This document shows positions 1-7,223 of a stretch of DNA of 11,884 nt, piece by piece. The notes under the pieces are model-generated. The model was not told the origin of the DNA. It saw nothing but the letters and a program-made list of their open reading frames with translations, and ran no database searches. Every line of letters starts with the position of its first letter. Position 1 is the stretch's first letter. A program made the translations under genes and the position numbers. The stretch is from Ochromonadaceae sp. CCMP2298 (taxonomy: Eukaryota; Sar; Synurophyceae; Ochromonadales; Ochromonadaceae). The stretch covers positions 1 through 11,884 of the forward strand of contig MU634490.1 in NCBI GenBank assembly GCA_026770595.1, given 5' to 3'.

Positions 1-222
1 CCACGGCGGAAAAACGGGCTTTTCGGGTAAAAGTCTCTTATCTTTGAAAGGATTTTCTGGGGTCAAAAAAGGGTGTTTTTTCATTAAAAAATTTGGGCTC
101 AAAAAAAGGACCAGGTCAAAATTATTCTAGTCGCTACACGTTCATCTTGAATCCGCTCACCTGCCCAGCGATAGCCAAAACTCTAGCCTTAGAAGGAAAG
201 GGTTATTCGTTTTTTTGTCTGC

Positions 223-362
223 CAAAAGCGCCTAAATTATAGATATTTTGAACAAAATTCGAATTCTGCGATGATAATTCGTTTCGATCTATCCTCGCTT
301 CGACTTCGAATTCTGGTTGCGGCGTTTTCTGTATCAACATATCTCTCATTTAGGCGCTTTTG
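223..362. repeat. 15-bp perfect inverted repeat with 110-nt spacer
   Basis: The 15 bases at 348-362 (atttaggcgcttttg) are the exact reverse complement of 223-237, and one extra flanking base pair nearly matches. The spacer is AT-rich and contains the 11-mer ttcgaattctg twice. This could be a small MITE-like element with terminal inverted repeats, or a cruciform-forming site upstream of the POLD3-like gene. I see no flanking target-site duplication, so the mobile-element reading is only a guess. The rest of 1-519 shows no gene. Confidence 0.4.
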
Positions 363-519
363 CCGAAGGAATTCAGTCTCATCCTGCGCACAGCATCCAG
401 TCTCCTGCTGTTAGAGTAGGAACATAGGAACATAACTCAGCAGCTCTGACCGGCCCCGCGAACCCGATACGACCAATCTCTTTCCGGCAGGAGCCTCCGC
501 TGGATTCAACAGCTTCAGA

Positions 520-1915
520 ATGGACAGCATGGAGGAGCTCGCGGCTTTCTTGGAGGTTGAGAACAGCATCTCGACCAGGTGGCTCGCGACCAACCTTGGA
601 GTCCACATGCAGAAGGCCCGTGGTTTGATGGCCGAATACAAGGAGAAGAACTCTGGTGTATCTGCATCCTACCTGGTGACAGGTGTGGCCTCTTCGGTAG
701 GCCGGTCTTACGCAGTGGTCGCAGAGTTGGACTTGGAGAAGTACAGCTCCGTCTCATGCGAGGAGATCTACAGCCTGCACAAGCTAAAGTCCACAGCAAA
801 CAAGATAGAACTGCAGGATTTGGAGCTGAACCTCGGCGCGGAGGTATTTGCTATGGGGCACCCGCACTCGCAGCAGTTCCTGAGCAACTCGCTGGGCTAC
901 CTCTCCTGCCCCAGCATGGACATCAAGAGGACAGCGCATCCTCTCCTCCTCCTTGGTCGCCATGACGGAGGCTGTGAAGAGTAGTGTGTCCAGGGTAGTT
1001 GCTAGTGCCAGTGTCGTGAAGCCTGTGGAAGCGCCGGTGAAGCAGAGCAAGGGCTCAATCAAAGCGACCAACTTCTTTGCCAAGGCAGATAAGACCGAGA
1101 CAGAAGACAGGGAAGACAGAGAAGATAGAGAAGACAAAGCCCTCCAAGCCCGCCCCCAAGGTGGAGAAGAATGCGAAGGTGGAGAAGGCAGGCAAGTCGA
1201 ACGTGAAAACTACTGATGCTGGGGGTGAGGCGGAGGTGGAGGCGGAGGCTGACGCTGAGGGCGAGACAGAGGCGGGTCAGCCCTCCGTCCCGGCCAAGCG
1301 CTCAAAGATCATAACGGACGACGACGAGGACGAGGAGTGGGACGCGGCCTAAAAGACGGACGCCAACAAGCTGAAGGTGCGCACGCAGGAGGAGGAGAAG
1401 GCTCGAGCTGCTCTGGCCCCTAAGGTGGGCGCGGTGGAGGAGTTGGCAGACGTCCCAGACTCTCTAGATCTGACGGCATCTGACGATGATGAGGTTGTGC
1501 AGGATGGGAAGAAGATCTCCAAGCGGAAGCAGAAGGAGATCTTGACGAGGGGGGCTATGGACGATTTCATGGAGGAGGCGCAGATCGCGGAGTACAAGAG
1601 GGCGCAGGGGGGGGAGACGAGGCCCAAGAAGCGCAAGCTGGTGGAGAAGATGTTCGCGGACGAGAAGGGCTACCTGGTGACCTAGATGGTGTGGGAGGAG
1701 GTCATGACGACAAGATGGATGCTCCCGTTACCTCCTTTGCGAAGTCCAAGGAGAGTGCGTCTGCGTCTGTGGCGAACAAGGAGAACGGCAAGAGCAACAC
1801 GGACGGGAAGGAGGTCAAGGAGGGGAAGGAGAAGAAGGCCCCTGCGAAGGCGGCCAAGAAGGCGGAACCCAAGGGTGCGCAGAAGAGCATGATGAGCTTC
1901 TTCGGAAAGAAGTAG
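520..1915 (+). CDS. POLD3: DNA polymerase delta subunit 3 (POLD3/p66/Cdc27)-like, interrupted
   Basis: POLD3 is the accessory subunit of the replicative DNA polymerase delta that tethers it to PCNA in the nucleus. The ATG at 520 opens an N-terminal domain containing TRWLATNLGVHMQKARGLM and SASYLVTG, which matches the POLD3 winged-helix region closely. Later come an internal FF motif (ATNFFAKA, about 1063-1086), a Lys-rich stretch, an acidic patch (DDDEDEEWD, 1318-1344), the segment DEKGYLVT..MVWEE (1660-1700, like the VTE-VxE segment of animal and plant POLD3), and a C-terminal PIP box QKSMMSFFGKK that ends exactly at TAG 1913, as expected. The frame changes near 925-955, 1100-1135 and 1698-1702, and TAA 1350 and TAG 1683 lie in frame. 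The 1698 shift fits one missing G. I see no convincing introns to explain these breaks. It is therefore a decaying copy or an error-laden sequence. The family call is firm; whether it is functional is not. Confidence 0.8.
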
Positions 1916-2177
1916 GCGCATGGCACAGCACCATGTATCACCCACAACGCACAACATGCAAAGCTTCGTGCACTGTGTGCTTAGCTAGTGTACCCTGCAA
2001 TCCCTACCCTGCTATCCCCCGAGCCCGGCGCCGAGAAAGCCGCGCCCTCACAAACACCGTGCATTACCCAGCAACGCTAAATAACTAAAAAAGGAGCATC
2101 GACTGTAGGACGAATTTGATTTAGCCCGTAAAGCAGTGAATGCATATGCATCGCCTCTCCCCGTCTCCTCCCCGCCT
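1916..2177. other. Convergent intergenic region
   Basis: This is the 3' flank shared by the POLD3-like gene and the CenH3 gene, which point at each other. I see no ORF, structural RNA or clear polyadenylation signal that I would defend. Confidence 0.4.
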
Positions 2178-2594
2178 TTATTCCCTGTTGGGCCCCCTAA
2201 TACGCCTTGCCAGCTGTATGTCTTTTGGCATCACAGTAACCCTCTTGGCATGTATGCAGCACAGATTGGCATCTTCGAACACCCCTGTCAGGTGTGCCTC
2301 TGCCGCCTCCTGCAACGCCAGCATCGCCGTCGCCTGCCACCTGTACTCCCTCCTGAAAAAGTAAGTCTGCACCTCCTTCACCAGCCGCGCAAAGGGCAAT
2401 TTGCGTATTAAAAGGTCCGTATTCTTCTGGTAGAAGCGGATCTCCCTGAGCGCGCGCTCCCCCGGTCTGTACCTGCGCTTGGCCGGGGACTGGATCTTGC
2501 TCGTGGAACTGACGGTAGATTTCCGAGGCGCTTTGCTCTTGCCCGCGCGGGGGCGGTTGCCCCCGATCACGGCGGTGTCCTTGGTCCTCACCAT
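2178..2594 (-). CDS. Centromeric histone H3 variant (CenH3/CENP-A type)
   Basis: This is a complete 138-residue histone H3-fold protein, two residues longer than canonical H3. It would replace H3 in centromeric nucleosomes and seed the kinetochore. The fold is plain: [61 protein letters not shown]. Three CenH3 hallmarks separate it from ordinary H3: loop 1 is one residue longer (YFFRREYRW, residues 78-86), Trp86 replaces the usual Phe, and Ala109 replaces the conserved Thr of FEDT. The N-tail begins VRTKDTA, so the H3 K4 context is kept, but the R8-K9 position reads V-I. A SPAKRR motif lies at residues 36-41. The ATG at 2594 is right because it aligns with the H3 start. TAA at 2180-2178 ends at the canonical C-terminus. 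There is no intron or frame break. A divergent H3 paralogue with another role remains possible. Confidence 0.88.
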   Translation of the reverse strand: MVRTKDTAVIGGNRPRAGKSKAPRKSTVSSTSKIQSPAKRRYRPGERALREIRFYQKNTDLLIRKLPFARLVKEVQTYFFRREYRWQATAMLALQEAAEAHLTGVFEDANLCCIHAKRVTVMPKDIQLARRIRGPNRE

Positions 2595-2876
2595 GTCCTT
2601 GTCACGGCTGCGTCAGCCACATAAACAATGCACAGAATCAATAGACCGAGAAATATCCTTTCGGCTTGCTGGTGCCTTTTTGTTCGTGTTTGAAGTGATC
2701 GCCGAAAAAGCTCCGCTAAAATAAATGGGAATAAGGCTTGTGTATCATTTGGCGTCTTCGATAGAGGTGTTGTATACAAACGGCGTCTGGTTATTCGCGC
2801 CGCCGGTTACAGCCGCAATTTACCCACCCAACAATTCCTCACATTCGGGCCCTTTTTCGAATGGAATATTCTCAAA

Positions 2877-2904
2877 ACAATGCATTGTGCATTGTGCATT
2901 GTAC
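2877..2904. repeat. Short tandem repeat, heptamer tgcattg
   Basis: The heptamer tgcattg occurs three times at a 7-nt spacing, preceded by a partial copy. It lies about 290 bp upstream of the CenH3 start codon. No function is evident. Confidence 0.6.
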
Positions 2905-3399
2905 TAGACTGATTGACCCCCTATTACAATAATAAACTTGCCTTTAATTTGACAGAAACACAATTAATGAGAAGATACAAGCATATTAAGGTTGTATTTT
3001 TTAGTATAGTGGGACGACTAATGGCTGGTACAGACCGCAAAACCCAACTTTTTGCCAAAACAAAATCCAAAACCCACGACTGGGTGCATGCCGCGCAAAG
3101 TTGTCATGGCAGTAAGTGAGGTTCAGTATATGGAAGGCGAAGCTATTCAGTGGTAAGCATAATGTATTTAAGCATTACCGCAATAAGATTGTAGCTATAT
3201 AAGTCTATCTTCTGTCTAAGTTATGTCATGCTCTCTCTCCCTCCCCTCTCGACAAAGGGCAGCAGTACTGGTATGGATATTAGGATACTAGGTAGTAGGG
3301 ATACTAGTTGCATCCATACTACCCAGTATGGCTGTGCCACTGATCCGCGCTGCTCTTTGGAATGCAGGGGAGAGTGGGTGGGGCATGTAGGTCTCGTGA

Positions 3400-3451
3400 G
3401 GGAGGAGGGGGGGGGAGAGAAAGAGGATGGTGGTGGGGGGGGGGTTGAAGG
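3400..3451 (+). repeat. G-rich block, G-quadruplex candidate
   Basis: Several runs of three or more G, including runs of nine and ten, fall within about 50 nt on the + strand. This meets the loose pattern for an intramolecular G-quadruplex. Such runs are also sites of sequencing length error. Confidence 0.5.
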
Positions 3452-3495
3452 GTAGAGAGATAGAGATATTGTTCTGCTGTTGATTCTTCTCCAAA

Positions 3496-3880
3496 GCAGG
3501 CCGTGGATGCGCCTGGCGAGCTAGGAACCGTGCTCAGAAATTTGCTCTGCACCCAGAATCGCCAAACTGAGGACCCACAGGTAGTGCCGCTCAGCCACTG
3601 CGACCCAGTTCCGAATTCTGCTCCCGACCAAACCTCACAAAAGTTGATCTAAAACGAAGCAGCAGGCCGTGGATGGGCCTGCCAGACCGTGGATTGATTG
3701 CCCCGAAACTTGCTCTACCCGGAACCGCCAAACTTAGGACCCACGGCTCGCACATCTCGGCCGCTGCGCCCCACATCAAAATTCTAATCCCGACCAAACC
3801 TCAGAAGGGCTCTTCCGGACACTTCTTATTACGAGAGCAGGCCGTTGTTGCGCCTGGATAGCTCAGTATATTGCCCCGAA
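3496..3880. repeat. Tandem repeat with ~166-175 bp period, 2.3 diverged copies
   Basis: Copies start at 3496, 3662 and 3837 with the near-identical leader gcaggccgtggatgcgcctg. Copies 1 and 2 also share the blocks cgccaaact-aggacccac and cccgaccaaacctca in the same order. Copies 2 and 3 share ttgccccgaa. The third copy is truncated. There is no coding potential. It looks like a fragment of a satellite or a duplicated mobile-element piece. The period is close to a nucleosome repeat, but nothing in the sequence shows a centromeric role. Confidence 0.75.
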
Positions 3881-4130
3881 TAATTATTCCACTCTCTCTG
3901 AGTGAGGGAAAAAACGGGTTTTGAGCAAACTGTTGGGTGCGTACGAAAAATGTCGACATAAAAGTTGGGTAAAAACCTCGGGTTGCAAAACGAAGTTGGC
4001 CGAACTTTGGCACAGCCCATTTTGGTGCGCCTTACGTCGCCAAAAAAGTCGACTTTCATCCTACTTGGAAAGCCGTCCAGAAAGGGTTATTCGGACAGAT
4101 AGGTCCAAATTCACGTTCGCAGATGGACTG

Positions 4131-4952
4131 ATGCCTCCTCAACAGCTCTAGTGGTCGCAACTCTGCATAGTTCGAGGTGATTCGACTTGTAATGTATCGC
4201 CTCGATACCCTCCTCGAAACGCACAGCGAAGGAATCGGCCGCAGAGGCGTAGAAGCGTGCCCAACAGCCTGCATCGGACGGACGAGCGTAACGTGGAGGA
4301 ACTTGTCAGTCAACGGCAGCGACGAAGGGCCCATCAGGTGTGGAAGAGTGAATACGCGCGCGAATCTCTTCAGCCATGTAACAACAATCACTATCCCACT
4401 TCGGGGGTGTCGCTGGCACTCGCCTAACTCACACAATTCTCCCCTGATCCAGCAGTTCTCCCGCCTATCCAACGGCAGCCCGACAGCGCCCATATCCTGT
4501 CCCTGGAGGACGCCATATGCGTTTTGACGCTGTCTTTGGTGGCGCTGATGCGAGGAGGCTCCCGTGCCCGAAGTCAGGATCAGGGGACTCTCTTCTGGGC
4601 AAATTGCGAAGCCCCTCAATCTGAGATTTGAGGCGGCCCATCCAGACCTGCACATGGATCCCGTCTTCCTGGGACATGCGCTAGCTCAGTACAAGACCGT
4701 CCTCGAGAGAGTAGCAGTCGGCCCAGCACGGGGGAGAGCGGCACCATCACCCTCGGCACCCGCTCCATCTCCGATCTGTCTATCTGCACGGACTTGGAGG
4801 CGGTGGACGACTTCGAGCAGTGCGGATTATTCTCCCCTGTGCGCAAAATTTCGCGAATAGGAGGGACGCCTGCAAAACTCCCGTTCACTCCGGCAAAACC
4901 TGACGTGTGTATCGACGCGTCCCCCCCACTGTCAGATCGAATCACGGGGTGA
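4131..4952 (+). CDS. Unrecognised protein, C-terminus with CDK-type sites; frame interrupted
   Basis: One reading frame runs from ATG 4131 to TGA 4950-4952 with no indel but with in-frame TAG 4149, TAA 4425 and TGA 4629. The last third (from about 4683) is convincing: a Ser/Thr-rich start, then TRSISDLSICTDLEAVDDFE and CGLFSPVRKI, RIGGTPAKLPFTPAKP. It carries three full CDK consensus sites (SPVR, TPAK, TPAK at 4833-4898). The middle contains a basic, Glu/Gln/Arg-rich stretch (ERNVEELVSQRQRRRAHQVW), plausibly helical. The region before 4452 resembles an intron 3' end (cctaactcac, then pyrimidines, then ccag), so TAA 4425 may be intronic. Other frames between 4430 and 4700 are also open for short stretches. 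The family is unknown. The C-terminal part is fairly secure; the full extent is not. Confidence 0.42.
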
Positions 4953-5123
4953 TTGATGCTCCACTCTACCCTACCTATACCAATGATACCAATAGCCCCC
5001 CCCCTCTACTAATATTGATGCCCCCCCAGTCCAATCACTGTGTGTGTTGATTCCCTTAATAATACTGCCTATGTTACGTCCAGCCTATGTCCCACCTATT
5101 ATGTCCTTGCACCTCGCTGCCCA
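4953..5123. other. Convergent intergenic region
   Basis: It separates the stop of the CDK-site reading frame from the probable stop of the MAP kinase on the opposite strand. It contains short C-runs and no gene. Confidence 0.4.
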
Positions 5124-5273
5124 TCAGCAACGACCGTGCTCGCAGGCCGTGTGTGCGTCGTCCAACTCATCCATTGCGCCCCCGCCCCCGTCTCCGCCAT
5201 CGTCCCCACCCTCGTTACCGCCCTCGGCGCCCCTCTTCAGAGACCCCTTCTTGGTGTAGCTCTTGCCCTCCTT

Positions 5274-5300
5274 ACATGTGTCCTTACATTTGTCCTTACA
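5274..5300 (-). repeat. 12-bp tandem repeat (gtaaggacamat)
   Basis: Three near-copies of gtaaggacaaat lie at the 3' end of the MAP kinase. In the frame that continues to the TGA at 5126 they encode a CKDK-CKDT-CKEG pattern followed by a basic segment. In the other frame they give TAA stops, so which frame is used decides the protein end. Confidence 0.6.
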
Positions 5301-5487
5301 GGACAGGATAGGGGGGGCGGTATTTGCACACCTCCTCGAACATACAGCGATGCACCTCTGCGCACTTGTCGAGGTCTCGGAAGGGCTGCACTACATGGTC
5401 GGGGGGCTGGGCCATCTGTGTGTGGGTAGGTAGTAAGTGCTGCAGGTAGGGGTGAGCAAGTGCCTGCTGCACGGAGATGCGGTGCAT

Positions 5488-5512
5488 AGGTGCATAGGTG
5501 CATAGGTGCAAA
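5488..5512. repeat. 8-bp tandem repeat (cataggtg) inside the MAP kinase
   Basis: About three copies of gcataggt lie directly next to the RISVQQALAHP segment. They replace the short linker that MAPKs have between FxP and KRI/RIS with a longer repeated insert (LHLCTYAPM). It is a recent slippage insertion in a coding exon. Confidence 0.6.
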
Positions 5513-5693
5513 GGGCTGAACTACAGCATGCCAACCAGCAGCTCCAAAGCCTACGGATTGGTGCCGGGGGGGATCAGCGGGGCGAAGAAGGAAGGGGCCA
5601 GCATGCCTGAGCCTGTGCGTACCTGCTGCAGTGCGTACTGTAGTGTACTGTGCTGCGAGTGGACAAAAAGCAGCTGATTCTGCGGGGGCAGCC

Positions 5694-5943
5694 CTGATGG
5701 GAGAGAGGGAGGAGAGGGATGGAGGGGAAAGGGGAGGGGGAGAGGGAGAGGGTGAGGGAGGGTCTCAGGCAGAGAGACAGATAGCGGTGAGCGTCAGGGC
5801 TGACGTGTAGACAGAGTAGGGCAGGCAGGAGTATGTGCGCGAGCATGTGCGGGAGGGGGCATAGTATGAGTAGCAGTAGGAGTAGCAGTAGGAAAAGCAG
5901 TAGGAGCAGCACTTGTAATTAACAACAGCGCATGTGCACTTAC
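5694..5943 (-). other. Spliceosomal intron of the MAP kinase (250 nt)
   Basis: The 5' site reads CTAG|GTAAGT at 5943 and the 3' site CCCATCAG|GGC at 5694, preceded by a pyrimidine tract of about 65 nt. Joining the exons gives VTKLG-LPPQNQLLFVHS in frame, exactly where MAPKs have KLGTP followed by a variable stretch. The intron also holds an agtagc/agtagg triplet-type microsatellite near 5865-5912. The gene copy is therefore not a retro-copy. Confidence 0.85.
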
Positions 5944-6616
5944 CTAGCTTGGTGACGATGGTCTGCAGCTTTTGGGGTTGCGGCCCCTGAAGAAGGGCTG
6001 GCGGGTGACCATCTCGGCAAAGACCATCCAGCAGCAGCTCGGGCGGGCAGTAGAAGTGCGGCACCAGGCAATCCAAGTCCACTGCAAGACCGAAGTCGCA
6101 CAGCGCGAGGTCGCAGTTGGCGCTGGCGCGCAAGGTGGAGACTTGAGGTCTCGGTGCAGCACATACCACGTCAGCGGAGTGCTCGTGCTCCAGGCCGCGC
6201 AGGATCTGGAACAGGAGGTACTGCAGATGCTGGTCCGTGAGCACCTGGTGTGACCGGATGACGCACCCCATATCGCTCTCCATCAGGTTGGTCACGATAT
6301 AGATGTCGTCGAAGTGCTGCGCGTTGGACGGGCTGGTCATGACGTCCTGCACTGTATGATCAGATGATGTTGGTGTGCCTGTCGAAGTGGTGGAGCAGCT
6401 TTATTTCCCGCAGAAGCCTTCTCGCATCACCCACACCCAGGAACGTGTCCTTCACCTTGCTGATCGCAACGTTCTGACCCGAGACCGTGTCGGTGGTGCT
6501 CATGACGAGGCGTACGAGCCTTCTCCCATCGGTTCCAGCTTTGTGTATCGCTGGTCGATGTGGAAGCTGCTATACCCATCCATCCGACAGATACCGTGGA
6601 ACTGCGCGGTCGCCAT

Positions 6617-6859
6617 TCCTGATATTGACAGCTACGTTCGTAGTGAATAGGCAGAATTGTTCTGCGCCTCTAGCACAGCTTGGAGCTTTTAGAGCAATGA
6701 GTACCCATCAACTGCCCTCAACAAAATAGTGAGGAATAGAAAGTCTAGGAACATCAAAACGAACTTCGCTCGTAAAGACATTCCTTGACCTTGCAAAGAC
6801 GTTTATACTTTATATTCAACTCCTGGAACTTTTTAGACAGACGGCATAAGTAAGGCTGC
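6617..6859. other. Intergenic region between two minus-strand genes
   Basis: It is the upstream region of the MAP kinase and the downstream region of the small Ala/Ser/Thr-tailed gene. I see no gene or distinctive motif. Confidence 0.35.
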
Positions 6860-7202
6860 TCACGCATAAAATGCAGTTGATGTTGTTAAAGTTGCGGATA
6901 CTACTGAAGTTGCGGATGCTGCCAAAGGTGCGGATGCAACTGAAGTTGCGGATGGTGTTGCTGTGTTCGCGGATGGTGCTGAATGATCTTGAAGGTGAGC
7001 TCGCTTTGACTTTAGCAGCTCATTCTTGAGTTCGACGCCGGTCTCCACATTCTCAAAGACGGTGATCTGGTGCTGCATCTCTGAGATCTGGTGTCCTGCA
7101 GTTGCCTGCGCGACGAACAAATCTTCAGTTGAAGGTGGTGTTGGCCTTCGAGGTGCAGCCCACGAATGTAAAGAGTGCTTTGTTCGTCTTGGAGTTGCCC
7201 AT
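6860..7202 (-). CDS. Small unknown protein, helical core with Ala/Ser/Thr tail
   Basis: I do not recognise the family. The ATG at 7202 starts MGNSKTNKALFTFVGC, which fits an N-myristoylation context (Gly2, Thr6, Lys8). After one frame change at the AA pair near 7128-7130 the protein continues EDLFVAQATAGHQISEM, then a charged, heptad-like helix (QITVFENVETGVELKNELLK), and ends in a low-complexity Ala/Ser/Thr tail (about 40 residues) at TGA 6862-6860. The total is about 114 residues. The tail is built from a 36-bp-offset duplication: a 16-mer recurs at 6903-6918 and 6939-6954. Its start lies only 21 nt from the start region of the MORN gene on the other strand. The downstream frame (7120-6860) is secure as an open frame; the join to MGNS is inference. 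Confidence 0.5.
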
Positions 7203-7223
7203 TTATCAGTTTAAGCATAAGAA

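Larger units (their letters stand above)
2595..3495. other. Gene-free stretch
   Basis: There is no coding frame that I believe here. It includes the upstream region of the CenH3 gene, an AT-rich segment at 2900-3230, and the small repeats listed separately. Short ORFs in it have no recognisable composition or motif. Confidence 0.4.
5124..6616 (-). pseudogene. MAP kinase (ERK/p38-like), degraded, one intron
   Basis: MAP kinases are Ser/Thr kinases at the end of three-tier signalling cascades. From ATG 6616 the protein shows IDQRYTKLEPMGEGSY (Gly-loop lead-in), TDTVSGQNVAISKV, RRLLREIKLLHHF, DDIYIVTNLMESDM, LTDQHLQYLLFQILRGL, then LHRDLKS, NCDLALCDFGLA, FYCPPELLLDG and FAEMVTRQPFFRGRN. After the intron come FFAPLIPPGTNP, ALELLVGML, FSP and HRISVQQALAHPYLQHL, the MAPK C-lobe end. 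Damage: at least six frame changes (near 6530, 6358, 6167, 6140, 6030 and 5986), another at the 7-G run 5311-5317, and in-frame TAG at 5551-5553 and 5521-5523. The VAIK lysine reads Ser, the TxY activation segment and the WSVGC region are missing, and the metal-binding Asn position does not encode Asn. The 5124 end assumes the frame that continues into a Lys/Gly/Asp-rich tail. It is a pseudogene, or a pseudokinase obscured by read errors. Confidence 0.8.

Noticed and set aside
3301-3330. ccatac / gtatgg inverted repeat
   Set aside because: Six-base arms are too short to mean anything alone.
4056-4655. 199-codon open frame on the minus strand
   Set aside because: It is codon-aligned antisense to the plus-strand frame, shows no recognisable domain, and its upstream side lies opposite the convincing plus-strand tail. 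Not excluded, only less likely.
6155-6175. GTATGTG next to LHRDLK as a 5' splice site
   Set aside because: Any intron from there would remove the HRD motif or need an impossible 7-nt length; a small duplication or read error is simpler.
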